A stretch of 64,000 nucleotides of DNA from Deltaproteobacteria bacterium. Lineage in GTDB: Bacteria; Desulfobacterota; Desulfobacteria; Desulfobacterales; GCA-2748835. The stretch is from the NCBI GenBank assembly GCA_002748835.1, contig PDTL01000017.1, forward strand, positions 1-64,000, given 5' to 3'. The notes beneath the pieces are model-generated. The model was not told the DNA's origin. It saw only the letters and a program-made list of their open reading frames with translations, and did not search any database. Below, piece by piece: positions 1 to 8,211 of the stretch. Both the position numbers and the translations under genes were made by a program. Position 1 is the first letter of the stretch, and each line of letters begins with the position of its first letter.

Positions 1-75
1 CACCTGGGCCTGAACTGTTGCCGCGACCCCCATACACACCAGCACGAAACCAATACCGCTAAGAAATTTTTTCAT
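1..75 (-). CDS. Secreted protein, N-terminal end only (runs off the window)
   Basis: Reading the minus strand from an ATG at 75 gives 25 codons, MKKFLSGIGFVLVCMGVAATVQAQV, open to the window edge. It is a textbook Sec signal peptide: two lysines, a hydrophobic core, and a VQA-Q cleavage site. A Shine-Dalgarno AGGAG lies about nine bases upstream. The mature protein is outside the window, so its function cannot be said. The ORF track omits it because of its length. Confidence 0.75.
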   Translation of the reverse strand, partial: MKKFLSGIGFVLVCMGVAATVQAQV

Positions 76-474
76 CTTTCATTTCTCCTGTTTTCGGTTG
101 TCCCATGGGTACCGCCCCTACATCCCTCCATGCAGACAGATGATATCCGTGTTGTACCGGCAAGTTTACAAAACAAGAAATTCGTTGTCAATCAATCGAT
201 TAGGCAGTCAGTTCAGCCGACATCCTTCGCCTTTTTTCTGCGCACCTCACGTTTCAGATCATCCGCGCATTCTTCACGACCCGCTTCTCACAGGACACGC
301 GCAACGATGAAGGGATGGGTTGCAGAGCGGATCTAGGCCCTATCCGAATGATTGACAAGGCTGCCGTCAACGGGTAGACTTTCCGTGAGTCCCTGACATC
401 GTTTTTACCCGTTTTTTCAGTTTTTCCGGTCAGACACGGATCGGATACTTGCATCCGTTCAAGGGGAGAATCCA
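76..474. other. Intergenic region between divergent genes
   Basis: About 400 bases separate the leftward secreted-protein gene from the rightward EVE-domain gene. The listed ORFs here have no ribosome binding site or recognisable protein. The only feature I can support is a sigma70-like promoter near 352-380, listed separately. Confidence 0.5.
352..380 (+). promoter_or_regulatory. Sigma70-type promoter for the EVE-domain gene
   Basis: A perfect -35 box TTGACA is followed after exactly 17 bases by TAGACT, which matches four of six -10 positions. It lies about 95 bases upstream of the EVE-domain start codon in the right orientation. This is a sequence prediction only. Confidence 0.5.
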
Positions 475-1008
475 ATGAACTACTGGCTGATGAAATCCGA
501 ACCGGCTGTTTTTTCCATCGACCACCTGAAGGCCCTGCCAGGGCAGACCGATCACTGGGACGGCGTCCGCAACTACCAGGCCCGGAACATGATGCGCGAT
601 CAGATGAAAACAGGCGACAGGGTCTTCTTCTACCATTCCAATTGTAAGGTGCCCGGTATTGTCGGCATCATGGAGGTGGTGAAGGAAGGGTATCCGGATC
701 ACACGGCCCTGGATCCGACAAGCGCGTATTTTGACCCGAAAAGCCATCCGGACGCGCCCCGCTGGTATCAGGTCGATGTCCGGTATATCCGCCACACCCG
801 CCGGGTCATCTCCCTTGCCGAGCTCAAAGCCTGCCCGGCCTTGGACACCATGCCCCTGGTCCGCAAGGGAAACCGTCTGTCTGTTATGCCGGTGACAGAA
901 GCGGAATGGGCGTTTATTCTGACCCTTGAACAGGATCCGTTGTCAATCAGTCGATCAGGCCCCACATCCATCGTTTTTTCACCGGGTCGTCAGGATTCTG
1001 ACCGATAG
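475..1008 (+). CDS. EVE domain-containing protein
   Basis: The N-terminus MNYWLMKSEPAVFSIDHL and the run TDHWDGVRNYQARNMMRD, followed by GDRVFFYHS and a GIVGIMEV strand, are the hallmarks of the EVE domain (PUA-like fold; thymocyte nuclear protein 1 and bacterial relatives). The family binds modified bases in RNA or DNA. The domain fills roughly residues 1-150, and the last 25 or so residues are an unconserved tail. The GGGGAG box eight bases before the ATG supports this start. It is a single gene with its own likely promoter. The exact ligand cannot be told from sequence. Confidence 0.9.
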   Translation: MNYWLMKSEPAVFSIDHLKALPGQTDHWDGVRNYQARNMMRDQMKTGDRVFFYHSNCKVPGIVGIMEVVKEGYPDHTALDPTSAYFDPKSHPDAPRWYQVDVRYIRHTRRVISLAELKACPALDTMPLVRKGNRLSVMPVTEAEWAFILTLEQDPLSISRSGPTSIVFSPGRQDSDR

Positions 1009-1062
1009 GTCTAACCGCGGCATGAACGGAAACAGGGTATTCATGACAGGAGAACCTTTGCC

Positions 1063-1427
1063 TATTTGACTGGCGTCACCCAAATCTCCAAGGTCTCTGT
1101 TATGACATATCTCGCTATGAAGGCTTTTACGCCAGTGTGATCTTTGCCTGGCTTTCTTCCTCTCAGCTCTTGCTTGCTGTGGAAGACTGCACCAACAAGG
1201 GCTGCATTGATATGAGCGTGGAGACGAAAGGCATCATTTACCTGACTGCGTTTACGGTGGATATGCCCGAAGAAACAGCACCTGCCCAGATCAAGGCCAG
1301 AGGCTACGCGGAAAAATACAGGGCAAAGGGCAAAAAGGTTATCCTCATTGGTACCGGCTTTTCCAGTGAAAAACGGACCGTGACGGAATTTGCCATTGAT
1401 GCGTGTATGAATTTAAAAAACGATTGA
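1063..1427 (+). pseudogene. Remnant of an AAA-ATPase-like / PD-(D/E)XK nuclease protein (DUF1703 type)
   Basis: Two conserved pieces of this family are juxtaposed in different frames. From 1066 the peptide LTGVTQISKVSV matches the AAA-ATPase-like motif. From 1101 the other frame reads YDISRYEGFYASVIFAWL, then VEDCTNKGCIDMSVETKGIIYL and IKARGYAEKYRAKGKKVILIGTGFSSEKRTV, which is the C-terminal PD-(D/E)XK half. Intact members are about 500 residues, so a large internal deletion plus a frameshift has occurred. The ORF called at 1137 is only the open part of this wreck. Such genes are common, often multicopy, accessory genes in anaerobes. Confidence 0.8.
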
Positions 1428-1488
1428 TTCAGTACGATGGATCAACTGCAATAACCACACCTGAAACCCAAAGAGAAAGGTTTTTCAC

Positions 1489-1827
1489 ATGGTCGTTGAC
1501 TGGGCGTATATCCGAAAGGGCTGAGCCTCCTGTAAAAAAGCTCAAAAGGTTTTTGAGGAAAACAAAATTGTCGTAACGCAGACCGCAGATGCACGAAAAG
1601 AAGCGATGGATGCGGATCAGGCCTGGGAACGGATCAAGGGGTTTAAAACCGTTCGCATCGGCAAAGGGAAAAAGGTGATAGACTTTTCCCCGACAGCAGA
1701 CAACCGCGAGGAGATTCTCAAGGCTGCCCTGGGCAGATCCGGGAACCTGAGGGCCCCGACAATCCAGATCGCGGATACGCTGTTGATCGGTTACAACGAT
1801 GATCTGTACACAGAGCTAACCAAATAG
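1489..1827 (+). CDS. ArsC-family selenoprotein (UGA read as selenocysteine)
   Basis: Starting at ATG 1489, the frame reads MVVDWAYIRKG, TGA (1522-1524), then ASCKKAQKVFEENKIVV and continues open to the stop at 1827, in frame with the called ORF at 1606. With the UGA as selenocysteine the product is 112 residues with a U-A-S-C redox motif at residues 12-15 in a thioredoxin-like ArsC/Spx fold. The C-terminal LGRSGNLRAPTIQIADTLLIGYND block is the family's cis-proline region. This matches the ArsC family (seleno)protein group known in Desulfobacterota, probably a thiol or selenol oxidoreductase of unknown substrate. A hairpin follows the UGA directly. The alternative, a nonsense-mutated pseudogene, is unlikely given the intact flanks. 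Confidence 0.88.
1522..1558 (+). promoter_or_regulatory. Putative bacterial SECIS element
   Basis: Directly after the UGA, CCTC (1526-1529) can pair with GAGG (1555-1558), and AAAAA (1535-1539) with TTTTT (1550-1554). This encloses an apical loop containing GG about 25 bases from the UGA. Bacterial SECIS hairpins sit inside the coding region at this distance and recruit SelB. The pairing was judged by eye. Confidence 0.6.
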
Positions 1828-1936
1828 GAACCTCTGTTCCGCTTTCAAAAGACAGCCGGCCGCATCCTTTCCGGACACGGACCGTGTGCAAGCTGTGTTT
1901 TAGTAAAGCTGTCCCCTGCCTGCGGTCTAGCCATGG

Positions 1937-2767
1937 TCAATCGTTCCTGCCCGCACCCTGCCCCTGCCTCGCCCTGAGCACCCGGCCCGGAACCGGTGAC
2001 ACGCGGGGGAAATCTCCGAGGGTGCTGGGTTCCACAATCACAGGGCACTGATACACCGACGCAAGGCGCTCCTGGGTCAGCACGGTATGGGGCCTGCCGG
2101 TCCGGATCACCTGGCCCTGATGGAGGAGGAACAGGCGGTCGGCATACAGGGCCGCGAGATTGATGTCGTGGGACACCATGAAAACGGTGATCGCGTTGTC
2201 GGTTTTCAGTGTTTCCATGAGATCCATGATCTGAATCTGGTGCCCGAGGTCCAGGGCTGCCGTCGGTTCATCCAAAAAAAACAGCTTCGGCGACTGGGCA
2301 AGGGCGCGGGCGATGAACACCCGCTGCCGTTCCCCGCCGCTCAGCTGATTCATGCGGCGGTCTGCCAGATGATCTGTACCGGTCATCTCCAGGGCCTGAT
2401 CGACACGCCGGTGATCGGCTTTGCCCGGTATGCCCAGCAGCCCCAGGTGCGGAGCGCGTCCGAGCATGACCGTGTGCCGGACGGAAAACGGGATATCCGC
2501 CGGCAGGGTCTGGGGTACCCAGGCAATCTGCCGGGCCCGCTCCACTGCGGACATACGGCGGATGGACCTTCCAAAATACCGCACGGTGCCGGTTTGAAGC
2601 CGGACAATGCCGGCCAGCAGACGGAGCAGGGTGGATTTCCCGGAACCATTGGGGCCGATCATGCAGGCAAAGGTTCCGCTGGTGACAGCAATATCCGCCT
2701 GCCGGATCACAGCCTCGCGCCCATACCGGAAGGTGATGCCGGCGGCTTCCACGGCAAGACTCACCAT
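1937..2767 (-). CDS. btuD: Corrinoid/metal-chelate ABC transporter ATP-binding protein (BtuD/FepC type)
   Basis: This 276-residue ATPase has Walker A GPNGSGKS (38-45), Q-loop Gln near 86, signature LSGGERQR (142-149), Walker B FFLDE (about 163-167) and the MVSHD switch histidine. The order and the WVPQ Q-loop are typical of FecCD-partner ATPases for vitamin B12, heme or siderophores. The called ORF runs to 3139, but the N-terminal 124 residues are an out-of-frame reading of the permease. The true start is the ATG at 2767, which overlaps the permease stop. It is the last gene of a btuF-btuC-btuD-like operon. Confidence 0.9.
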   Translation of the reverse strand: MVSLAVEAAGITFRYGREAVIRQADIAVTSGTFACMIGPNGSGKSTLLRLLAGIVRLQTGTVRYFGRSIRRMSAVERARQIAWVPQTLPADIPFSVRHTVMLGRAPHLGLLGIPGKADHRRVDQALEMTGTDHLADRRMNQLSGGERQRVFIARALAQSPKLFFLDEPTAALDLGHQIQIMDLMETLKTDNAITVFMVSHDINLAALYADRLFLLHQGQVIRTGRPHTVLTQERLASVYQCPVIVEPSTLGDFPRVSPVPGRVLRARQGQGAGRND

Positions 2768-3774
2768 TGACGCCTCTTTAACAGCCCGATAAAGACCGGT
2801 GCGCCAATCATGGCGGTGATCACGCCCACCGGCATCTCCCCCTGGCCGGGCAGAGTGCGGGCGAGCACATCGCACACGATCAGATATCCCCCGCCCCCCA
2901 GAATGCAGGCTGGCACCAGAACCCGGTGATCCGGCCCCAGCATGGCCCGGAGAATGTGGGGAATGACCAGTCCCACAAACCCGATGAGTCCGCAATAACT
3001 TACCGTCATACTGACCATGAGGGAGGTGAGAACGAGCAGCACCCGAACCGTGCGGTGCACGTTCACGCCCATGGAGAGCGCCATCTCCGGTCCGGTGAGC
3101 AACAGGTTGAGGGGCTGGGCATAATAAAAAACCATGCAAAAACAGGGGAGGATCACAATCAGATAGGGTTCAAGGGCCGGACGGCTGATGGCAGACAAAT
3201 CTCCCATAAGCCAGAACATGATGGTGTGCAGCCTGGCATCCTGGGTCAGGGAGATGAGAAAGAGAATGACCGCCGAACAGAACGCGTTGACCATGACACC
3301 TGACAACAGCAACGCATCCTTGCGGATCATACCGGTGCCGGCGTTCAATACGAGAATCCCCCCCAGTACGGTCAGACTCCCGGCAAAGGCGGTCAATCCC
3401 GTACCCGGAAACCGGGAAAGTCCCATGAGGATGCCGATGATGCCGCCAATGGCCGAGCCACCGGAAACCCCGAGAATATATGGTTCAGACAGAGGATTTC
3501 TCAGCAGGGCCTGAAAAGTCAGCCCGCCCAGGGCCAGGGTGGCACCGGCCCCAGCCGCGGCCAGCACCCGGGGAAACCGGAGCTGCCAGATAATGGTCTT
3601 GAGCACGGCATCCCCGTCCGGTGTATAAAGGCCGAGCAGCAGTTTCAGCGATGTGCCCGCAGACCCGGAGGGACCGCATATCAGGCCCATGACCGCCATG
3701 GCTGCCAGAAACACGACAAGACCACCCACGGCACAGACCGCCATTGGCAGGGATGCCTCACGACCGGCTGTCAC
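2761..3774 (-). CDS. btuC: FecCD-family ABC permease (BtuC type)
   Basis: This polytopic membrane protein of 337 residues has many hydrophobic helices. It carries the family motifs LRFPRVLAAAGAGATLALGGLTFQALLRNPLSEPYILGVSGGSA and GLIGFVGLVIPHILRAMLGPDHR, the latter being the cytoplasmic coupling region facing the ATPase. It should form the dimeric inner-membrane channel for a corrinoid or ferric chelate. The start is GTG at 3774, overlapping the upstream substrate-binding gene's TGA by four bases, a sign of translational coupling. The identity of the substrate rests on the BtuF-like partner. Confidence 0.9.
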   Translation of the reverse strand: MTAGREASLPMAVCAVGGLVVFLAAMAVMGLICGPSGSAGTSLKLLLGLYTPDGDAVLKTIIWQLRFPRVLAAAGAGATLALGGLTFQALLRNPLSEPYILGVSGGSAIGGIIGILMGLSRFPGTGLTAFAGSLTVLGGILVLNAGTGMIRKDALLLSGVMVNAFCSAVILFLISLTQDARLHTIMFWLMGDLSAISRPALEPYLIVILPCFCMVFYYAQPLNLLLTGPEMALSMGVNVHRTVRVLLVLTSLMVSMTVSYCGLIGFVGLVIPHILRAMLGPDHRVLVPACILGGGGYLIVCDVLARTLPGQGEMPVGVITAMIGAPVFIGLLKRRQW

Positions 3775-4670
3775 GGGGCAGCCCCGGCCAGTTCCGGATG
3801 AATCATCCGCATCAGGGTTTCCAGACCGCTCACCATCCGGGGACCGGGCCGGTCCACCCGGTCCGAATCAATAATCATCACCCGGTTGTTTTCCGCTGCC
3901 GGCAGGCCCTTCCACCGGCGCCAGTCCTCTGCGGCCGCTTCGGCTGCCCCGGGGGTCCCCTTGGCCATGGACGAGACCAGAATTACATCCGGCCGCAGGG
4001 CCAGCACCTGTTCCGTTGCATAGCGTGGATACGGCGTAGGGCCGGCTGCCACATTCCGCCCGCCGGCCCGTTCGATCAGCTCGTTCAGATAGGTCGGGCT
4101 CCCCACGGACACGATGGGCGCCATGCCGATTTGTAAAAAAACACCGGGCCGGGACGACACCGCAGCCACCCGGGCATCCACAGCCCGGATCCGGTCGGTC
4201 ATGGATTGCACTAACCGTTCTCCCCTGTCCGGTACGTCCAGCACCACCGCCACCAGGTGGATAGATGCCATCACCGTTTCAAACGAAACCGGGTTCACAG
4301 CAAAGACAGGCACCTGCAGTGCTTCGAGCCGATCAATCACCGCCTTGGGATTTCCGTCTTTTGTCCCGATACAGACATCCGGCCGCAGAGACAAAATGCG
4401 TTCCAGATCCAGATGCACGTAAGATCCGATTTTCGGGAGCGCCTCTGCTTCCGGCGGATAGTCGCTGTACCGGGTGGCGCCCACCAGCCGGTCGCCGCTG
4501 CCCAAGGCAAAAACCAGTTCGGTCACGCTGGGTGCCATGGAGACGATCCGCTTCACGTCTGCGGGCAGGACAACTTCCCGGCCCAGCTGGTCTGTGACCA
4601 CCCGCGCCTGTACACTCAGGGACATCAGGCAGTACACAACGGTAATGATCCAATTGTTAACGCATTTCAT
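3771..4670 (-). CDS. btuF: Periplasmic corrinoid-binding protein (BtuF-like)
   Basis: An N-terminal signal peptide (through about VQA at 20-22) precedes a helical-backbone binding-protein fold. The stretch DVKRIVSMAPSVTELVFALGSGDRLVGATRYSDYPPEAEALPKIGSY is close to the BtuF consensus. Mature family members deliver B12 or cobinamide from the outer membrane receptor to BtuCD. It heads a minus-strand operon with the permease and ATPase. No cobalamin riboswitch motif is seen in the 220 bases upstream, unlike the second importer in this window. A ferric-siderophore substrate is a less likely alternative. Confidence 0.85.
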   Translation of the reverse strand: MKCVNNWIITVVYCLMSLSVQARVVTDQLGREVVLPADVKRIVSMAPSVTELVFALGSGDRLVGATRYSDYPPEAEALPKIGSYVHLDLERILSLRPDVCIGTKDGNPKAVIDRLEALQVPVFAVNPVSFETVMASIHLVAVVLDVPDRGERLVQSMTDRIRAVDARVAAVSSRPGVFLQIGMAPIVSVGSPTYLNELIERAGGRNVAAGPTPYPRYATEQVLALRPDVILVSSMAKGTPGAAEAAAEDWRRWKGLPAAENNRVMIIDSDRVDRPGPRMVSGLETLMRMIHPELAGAAP

Positions 4671-4801
4671 GATAAGACGTTATCCTCTGACCGTCCATAT
4701 CCGTACCGGTCTGTAAGCCCCAGGACGGGATAGGATTCAATTGACTGAATGACGGTCTGCGGTCTCGTGCTGCCCCCCGCGCCGCAAATGACACTCCGCA
4801 C

Positions 4802-4829
4802 TTTACGAGTGAAATATTCTGACTATAAT
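4802..4829 (+). promoter_or_regulatory. Sigma70-type promoter for fhs
   Basis: A perfect -10 box TATAAT at 4824-4829 lies 16 bases after TTTACG, which matches four of six -35 positions. It sits about 70 bases upstream of the fhs start codon in a region shared with the divergent btuF gene. Confidence 0.6.
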
Positions 4830-4897
4830 GGGCGCGGAATGGATCTGTCAACGATACGGAAACGGACCGCACATCAACCCACTGCAAGGAGCGCTTC

Positions 4898-6673
4898 ATG
4901 GCCTTAGATCCAAAAACACATGCGGACTGGGAAATCGCCCAGGAAGCTGAAAAAAAAATGAAAACCATTTATGAGATTGGAGACGCACTGGGGCTCACCC
5001 GCGCAGAACTGCTGCCCCATGGGCATACCATTGGAAAGGTCGACTATCCGGCTGTTCTGAATCGTTTGAAGGACCGGCCCAGCGGATACTATGTGGATGT
5101 CACCGCCATCACCCCCACCCCGCTGGGAGAAGGGAAATCAACCACCACCATGGGGCTGGTGCAGGGGCTGGGGTTTCGCGGTAAAACGGTTTCTGCCGCC
5201 ATCCGTCAACCGTCCGGCGGACCTACCATGAACATCAAGGGATCTGCGGCAGGCGGTGGTCTGTCTCAGTGCATCCCCCTGAGCCCGTTTTCCCTGGGGC
5301 TCACCGGCGATATCAACAGCGTCATGAACGCGCACAACCTGGCCATGGTGGCCCTGACCGCCCGGATGCAGCACGAGCGAAACTATACAGACGAGCAACT
5401 GATGCGGCTTTCTGGTATGCCCCGGATAGACATGGATCCCACGAACATCCAGTTAGGCTGGGTCATGGACTACTGCTGTCAGTCCCTGCGCAATATTATC
5501 ATCGGTATTGCCGGCGAGAACGGCAGGCGGGACGGATTCATGATGAAGTCCACGTTCCGGATTGCCGTGTCTTCCGAAGTTATGGCCATTTTGTCGGTTG
5601 CCACCAGTCTCAAAGACATGCGCGAGCGCATGGGCCGGATCGTGGTCGGTTACGACAAGACCGGCAAGCCGGTGACCACGGAAGATCTTGAAGTGGCCGG
5701 CGCCATGACCGCCTGGATGGTCGATGCCCTGAAACCCAACCTGATGCAGACCCTGGAAGGTCAACCGGTTTTTGTCCATGCCGGGCCTTTTGCCAACATC
5801 GCCATGGGGCAGAGTTCCATTATCGCAGATCAAGTCGGCCTCAAGCTCTCGGACTACCATGTAACCGAATCCGGCTTTGGCGCGGACATCGGATTTGAAA
5901 AATTCTGGAACTTAAAGTGCCGGTTCAGCGGCCTGAAACCGGATGCCGCCGTGGTGGTCGCCACCATCCGCGCCCTCAAATGCCATGGCGGGGCCCCGGT
6001 GCCTGTTCCCGGAAAACCCCTGCCCGACGCGTACACGGAAGAAAACGTGGCCTGGGTGGAAACGGGCTGTGCCAATCTCATCCATCATATCCGGAATGTC
6101 CGTAAAGCCGGCATCAGCCCGGTGGTCTGCATCAACGCGTTTGTCACCGACACTGCAAACGAAATCAACACGGTGAAAGCCTGCTGTGAAGCTGCCGGTG
6201 CCCGGGTCGCGGTCTCCCGTCACTGGGAACTGGGCGGCGCAGGCGCAGCCGAACTCGCGGATGCGGTGATTGACGCATGTGCAGAAAAAAACGATTTCAG
6301 CTTCCTGTATGAAAGCGACATGCCCATCAAGGACCGCATCCACACCATCGCCACCGGCATATACGGGGCGGATGGTGTGGATTACGCCGAGGACGCTTTA
6401 CATTCGCTCAAGCGAATCCAGGCGGATCCTGAACTGTCAAAGCTGGGGATCTGCATGCTCAAAACCCACCTGTCCCTTTCTGACAATCCCGCACGCAAAG
6501 GGGTTCCCACGAACTGGCGTCTCAACGTCCGTGACGTCCTCACCTATCGGGGGGCAGGCTTCATTGTTCCGGTGGCCGGCACCATCAGCCTGATGCCGGG
6601 TACCGGCTCCAACCCAGCCTTCCGCCGTATCGATGTAAACACGGACACCGGCGCCGTTGAAGGGCTGTTCTAA
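4898..6673 (+). CDS. fhs: Formate--tetrahydrofolate ligase
   Basis: This enzyme makes 10-formyl-THF from formate, THF and ATP. In sulfate reducers and acetogens it is the first folate step of the Wood-Ljungdahl methyl branch, run in either direction. The ATP site [14 protein letters not shown] (residues 71-84) and the diagnostic runs [31 protein letters not shown] and [14 protein letters not shown] are all present. At 591 residues it is full length (family about 555-590 plus a short N-terminal extension). AAGGAG lies seven bases before the ATG. It is transcribed alone, from a good promoter. Identification is very secure. Confidence 0.98.
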   Translation: MALDPKTHADWEIAQEAEKKMKTIYEIGDALGLTRAELLPHGHTIGKVDYPAVLNRLKDRPSGYYVDVTAITPTPLGEGKSTTTMGLVQGLGFRGKTVSAAIRQPSGGPTMNIKGSAAGGGLSQCIPLSPFSLGLTGDINSVMNAHNLAMVALTARMQHERNYTDEQLMRLSGMPRIDMDPTNIQLGWVMDYCCQSLRNIIIGIAGENGRRDGFMMKSTFRIAVSSEVMAILSVATSLKDMRERMGRIVVGYDKTGKPVTTEDLEVAGAMTAWMVDALKPNLMQTLEGQPVFVHAGPFANIAMGQSSIIADQVGLKLSDYHVTESGFGADIGFEKFWNLKCRFSGLKPDAAVVVATIRALKCHGGAPVPVPGKPLPDAYTEENVAWVETGCANLIHHIRNVRKAGISPVVCINAFVTDTANEINTVKACCEAAGARVAVSRHWELGGAGAAELADAVIDACAEKNDFSFLYESDMPIKDRIHTIATGIYGADGVDYAEDALHSLKRIQADPELSKLGICMLKTHLSLSDNPARKGVPTNWRLNVRDVLTYRGAGFIVPVAGTISLMPGTGSNPAFRRIDVNTDTGAVEGLF

Positions 6674-6950
6674 TCGCATGGTGTATCGGAATCGCCGGCA
6701 GGAAAACACGATCATTCGCTGGATTCACGGCAGTTGTTTAGCGGGTTAAATCAGTGTCCTGGGGTGCGATCTCGCTGAACAGACCGATGCGGAAACGGTT
6801 GTATTGCTGAAAAACTTTCCCGTTCCGTGAAAGGATGGTATTAAGCATGAAAACAATCACCCTGCCTGTGGCAACGGACTGTCTTGCCAGGCCGGTAACC
6901 TGGCACAAAGCCGGGTCAGAAATTTTGTGTGGAGTCAACCTGCCGAAACC

Positions 6951-7133
6951 ATGTCAGCTGCACCCATCAAGCGCATCAATTGTTACAAGTGCCGACACTA
7001 TTTTGTCACATGGGACAACCAGCGTCCCCATGGCTGCAGGGCCATGGGCTTTAAAAGCATTCAGATACCGTCGATGGTTGTGTTAAAGAGCTCGGGTGTT
7101 CCGTGCCATCTGTTCGAGCAGAAAACCAGATGA
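6951..7133 (+). CDS. Small Cys-rich protein, putative zinc-binding
   Basis: This protein of about 60 residues has INCYKCRHYFVTWDNQRPHGCRAMGF near the N-terminus and SSGVPCHLF near the C-terminus. The CxxC plus two later Cys suggest a single zinc site. The pattern C-x2-C-x3-F-V-T-W-D...P-x-G-C resembles small hypothetical proteins I associate with Desulfobacterota, with no known function. The ORF track begins at a GTG (6927), but the ATG at 6951 starts directly before the conserved part. Neither has a good ribosome binding site, so the start is uncertain. Confidence 0.6.
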   Translation: MSAAPIKRINCYKCRHYFVTWDNQRPHGCRAMGFKSIQIPSMVVLKSSGVPCHLFEQKTR

Positions 7134-7380
7134 CCCCCACACAAGCTCCGGTGCCTGCGCCAGTTGCGGCACAGGGTGTAAATCATGCATATTGCCCCCG
7201 ATGTTTTTACCATCAATAATTGAAACCGCTGCATCTCCGCATCCGAATTTTCAAATTGCCTGATCGATTCGTTCCTGATAGGTTAAAAAAAATAATGAGG
7301 ATGGGTCCTGTCCACATCGTTTCAGCGGCTGTATACCGGATCCTTCTATCCTTTTTACATCTTTTTAAAAGCGTAAACTT

Positions 7381-8205
7381 ATGCCTTCCAATTCCAAAGT
7401 CGGTGTCTATGTCGACGTTGAAAACATCAAGCGTTCCGGGGGATACGGGATGCTGTACGATGTACTCCGAAAATTCGCCTGCCGGGACGGGGCCGAACCC
7501 ATCCGCCTCAATGCCTATGTGGGCTTTGACAGACGGCGCGCCGAGCGGGACCGGCGCTATGAGCGGAATGTCCGGAACTTTTTCTCCACCATCCGGGATT
7601 ACGGCTACAAGGTGATTGAAAAAGAAGTGAAATGGTACGTGGATGAAGACGGGGTAGAATTCGCCAAAGCCAACGCGGATCTTGACATGGCTGTGGACGC
7701 CCTGCTCCAGTCAGAAAACCTGGACCGGGTGCTGCTGGTCACCGGTGACGGAGATTTTGTCCAGGTAGTCCGCGCACTCCAGAACAAGGGATGCCGGGTC
7801 GAAGTCGTCGGGTTTGACCATGTGTCCGTTGCCCTGAAACAGGAAACCGACATGTTCACCTCCGGTTACCTGATCCCCAACCTGCTCCCCATCCATCAGA
7901 CCGACCCCGGTGTTTCCTGGGGGGATATCAATTCCCGGGTACGGGGCACCTGCTACTATTATCGTCAGGGAGAGCATTACGGCTTCATGCGGTACCTCAA
8001 ACATATCAACCGGCTCTGGATTACCGACCCCCGGGAGCCGGAATCGCCGTACCAGACCATTTACTGCAATCCATCGGCGTTTGAGGATTTTGACAAATTC
8101 GACCTCCTGCCCAGCCGTAGCATCGCCTTTGAATTCAAATTGGCGGAATCCACCCGGGTACCGGGCCAGCTGCAGGCAGAAGAGATTGTGGTGGTTTCAG
8201 GATAA
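7381..8205 (+). CDS. NYN-domain (LabA/DUF88-like) putative ribonuclease
   Basis: The first 160 residues are a PIN-like NYN domain. VGVYVDVENIKR supplies the first acidic residues, ANADLDMAVDALL the central pair, and VLLVTGDGDFVQVVRALQNKGCRVEVVGF the last metal-binding aspartates. The whole acidic active site therefore looks intact. Family members are metal-dependent RNases or RNA-binding regulators. The C-terminal 95 residues, beginning GDINSRVRGTCYYYRQGEHYGFMRYL, resemble a cold-shock/OB-type RNA-binding segment. It ends tail to tail, six bases from the next gene. No clear Shine-Dalgarno precedes the ATG. Confidence 0.85.
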   Translation: MPSNSKVGVYVDVENIKRSGGYGMLYDVLRKFACRDGAEPIRLNAYVGFDRRRAERDRRYERNVRNFFSTIRDYGYKVIEKEVKWYVDEDGVEFAKANADLDMAVDALLQSENLDRVLLVTGDGDFVQVVRALQNKGCRVEVVGFDHVSVALKQETDMFTSGYLIPNLLPIHQTDPGVSWGDINSRVRGTCYYYRQGEHYGFMRYLKHINRLWITDPREPESPYQTIYCNPSAFEDFDKFDLLPSRSIAFEFKLAESTRVPGQLQAEEIVVVSG

Positions 8206-8211
8206 TTAGAC

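Noticed and set aside
2087-2770. 227-residue ORF on the plus strand
   Set aside because: It lies opposite the intact BtuD-like ATPase, has low-complexity shadow composition and no ribosome binding site.
4671-4890. Possible cobalamin riboswitch upstream of the first btuF
   Set aside because: None of the conserved aptamer blocks (CCGCCACTG, GGGAAG, B12 box) is present on either strand.
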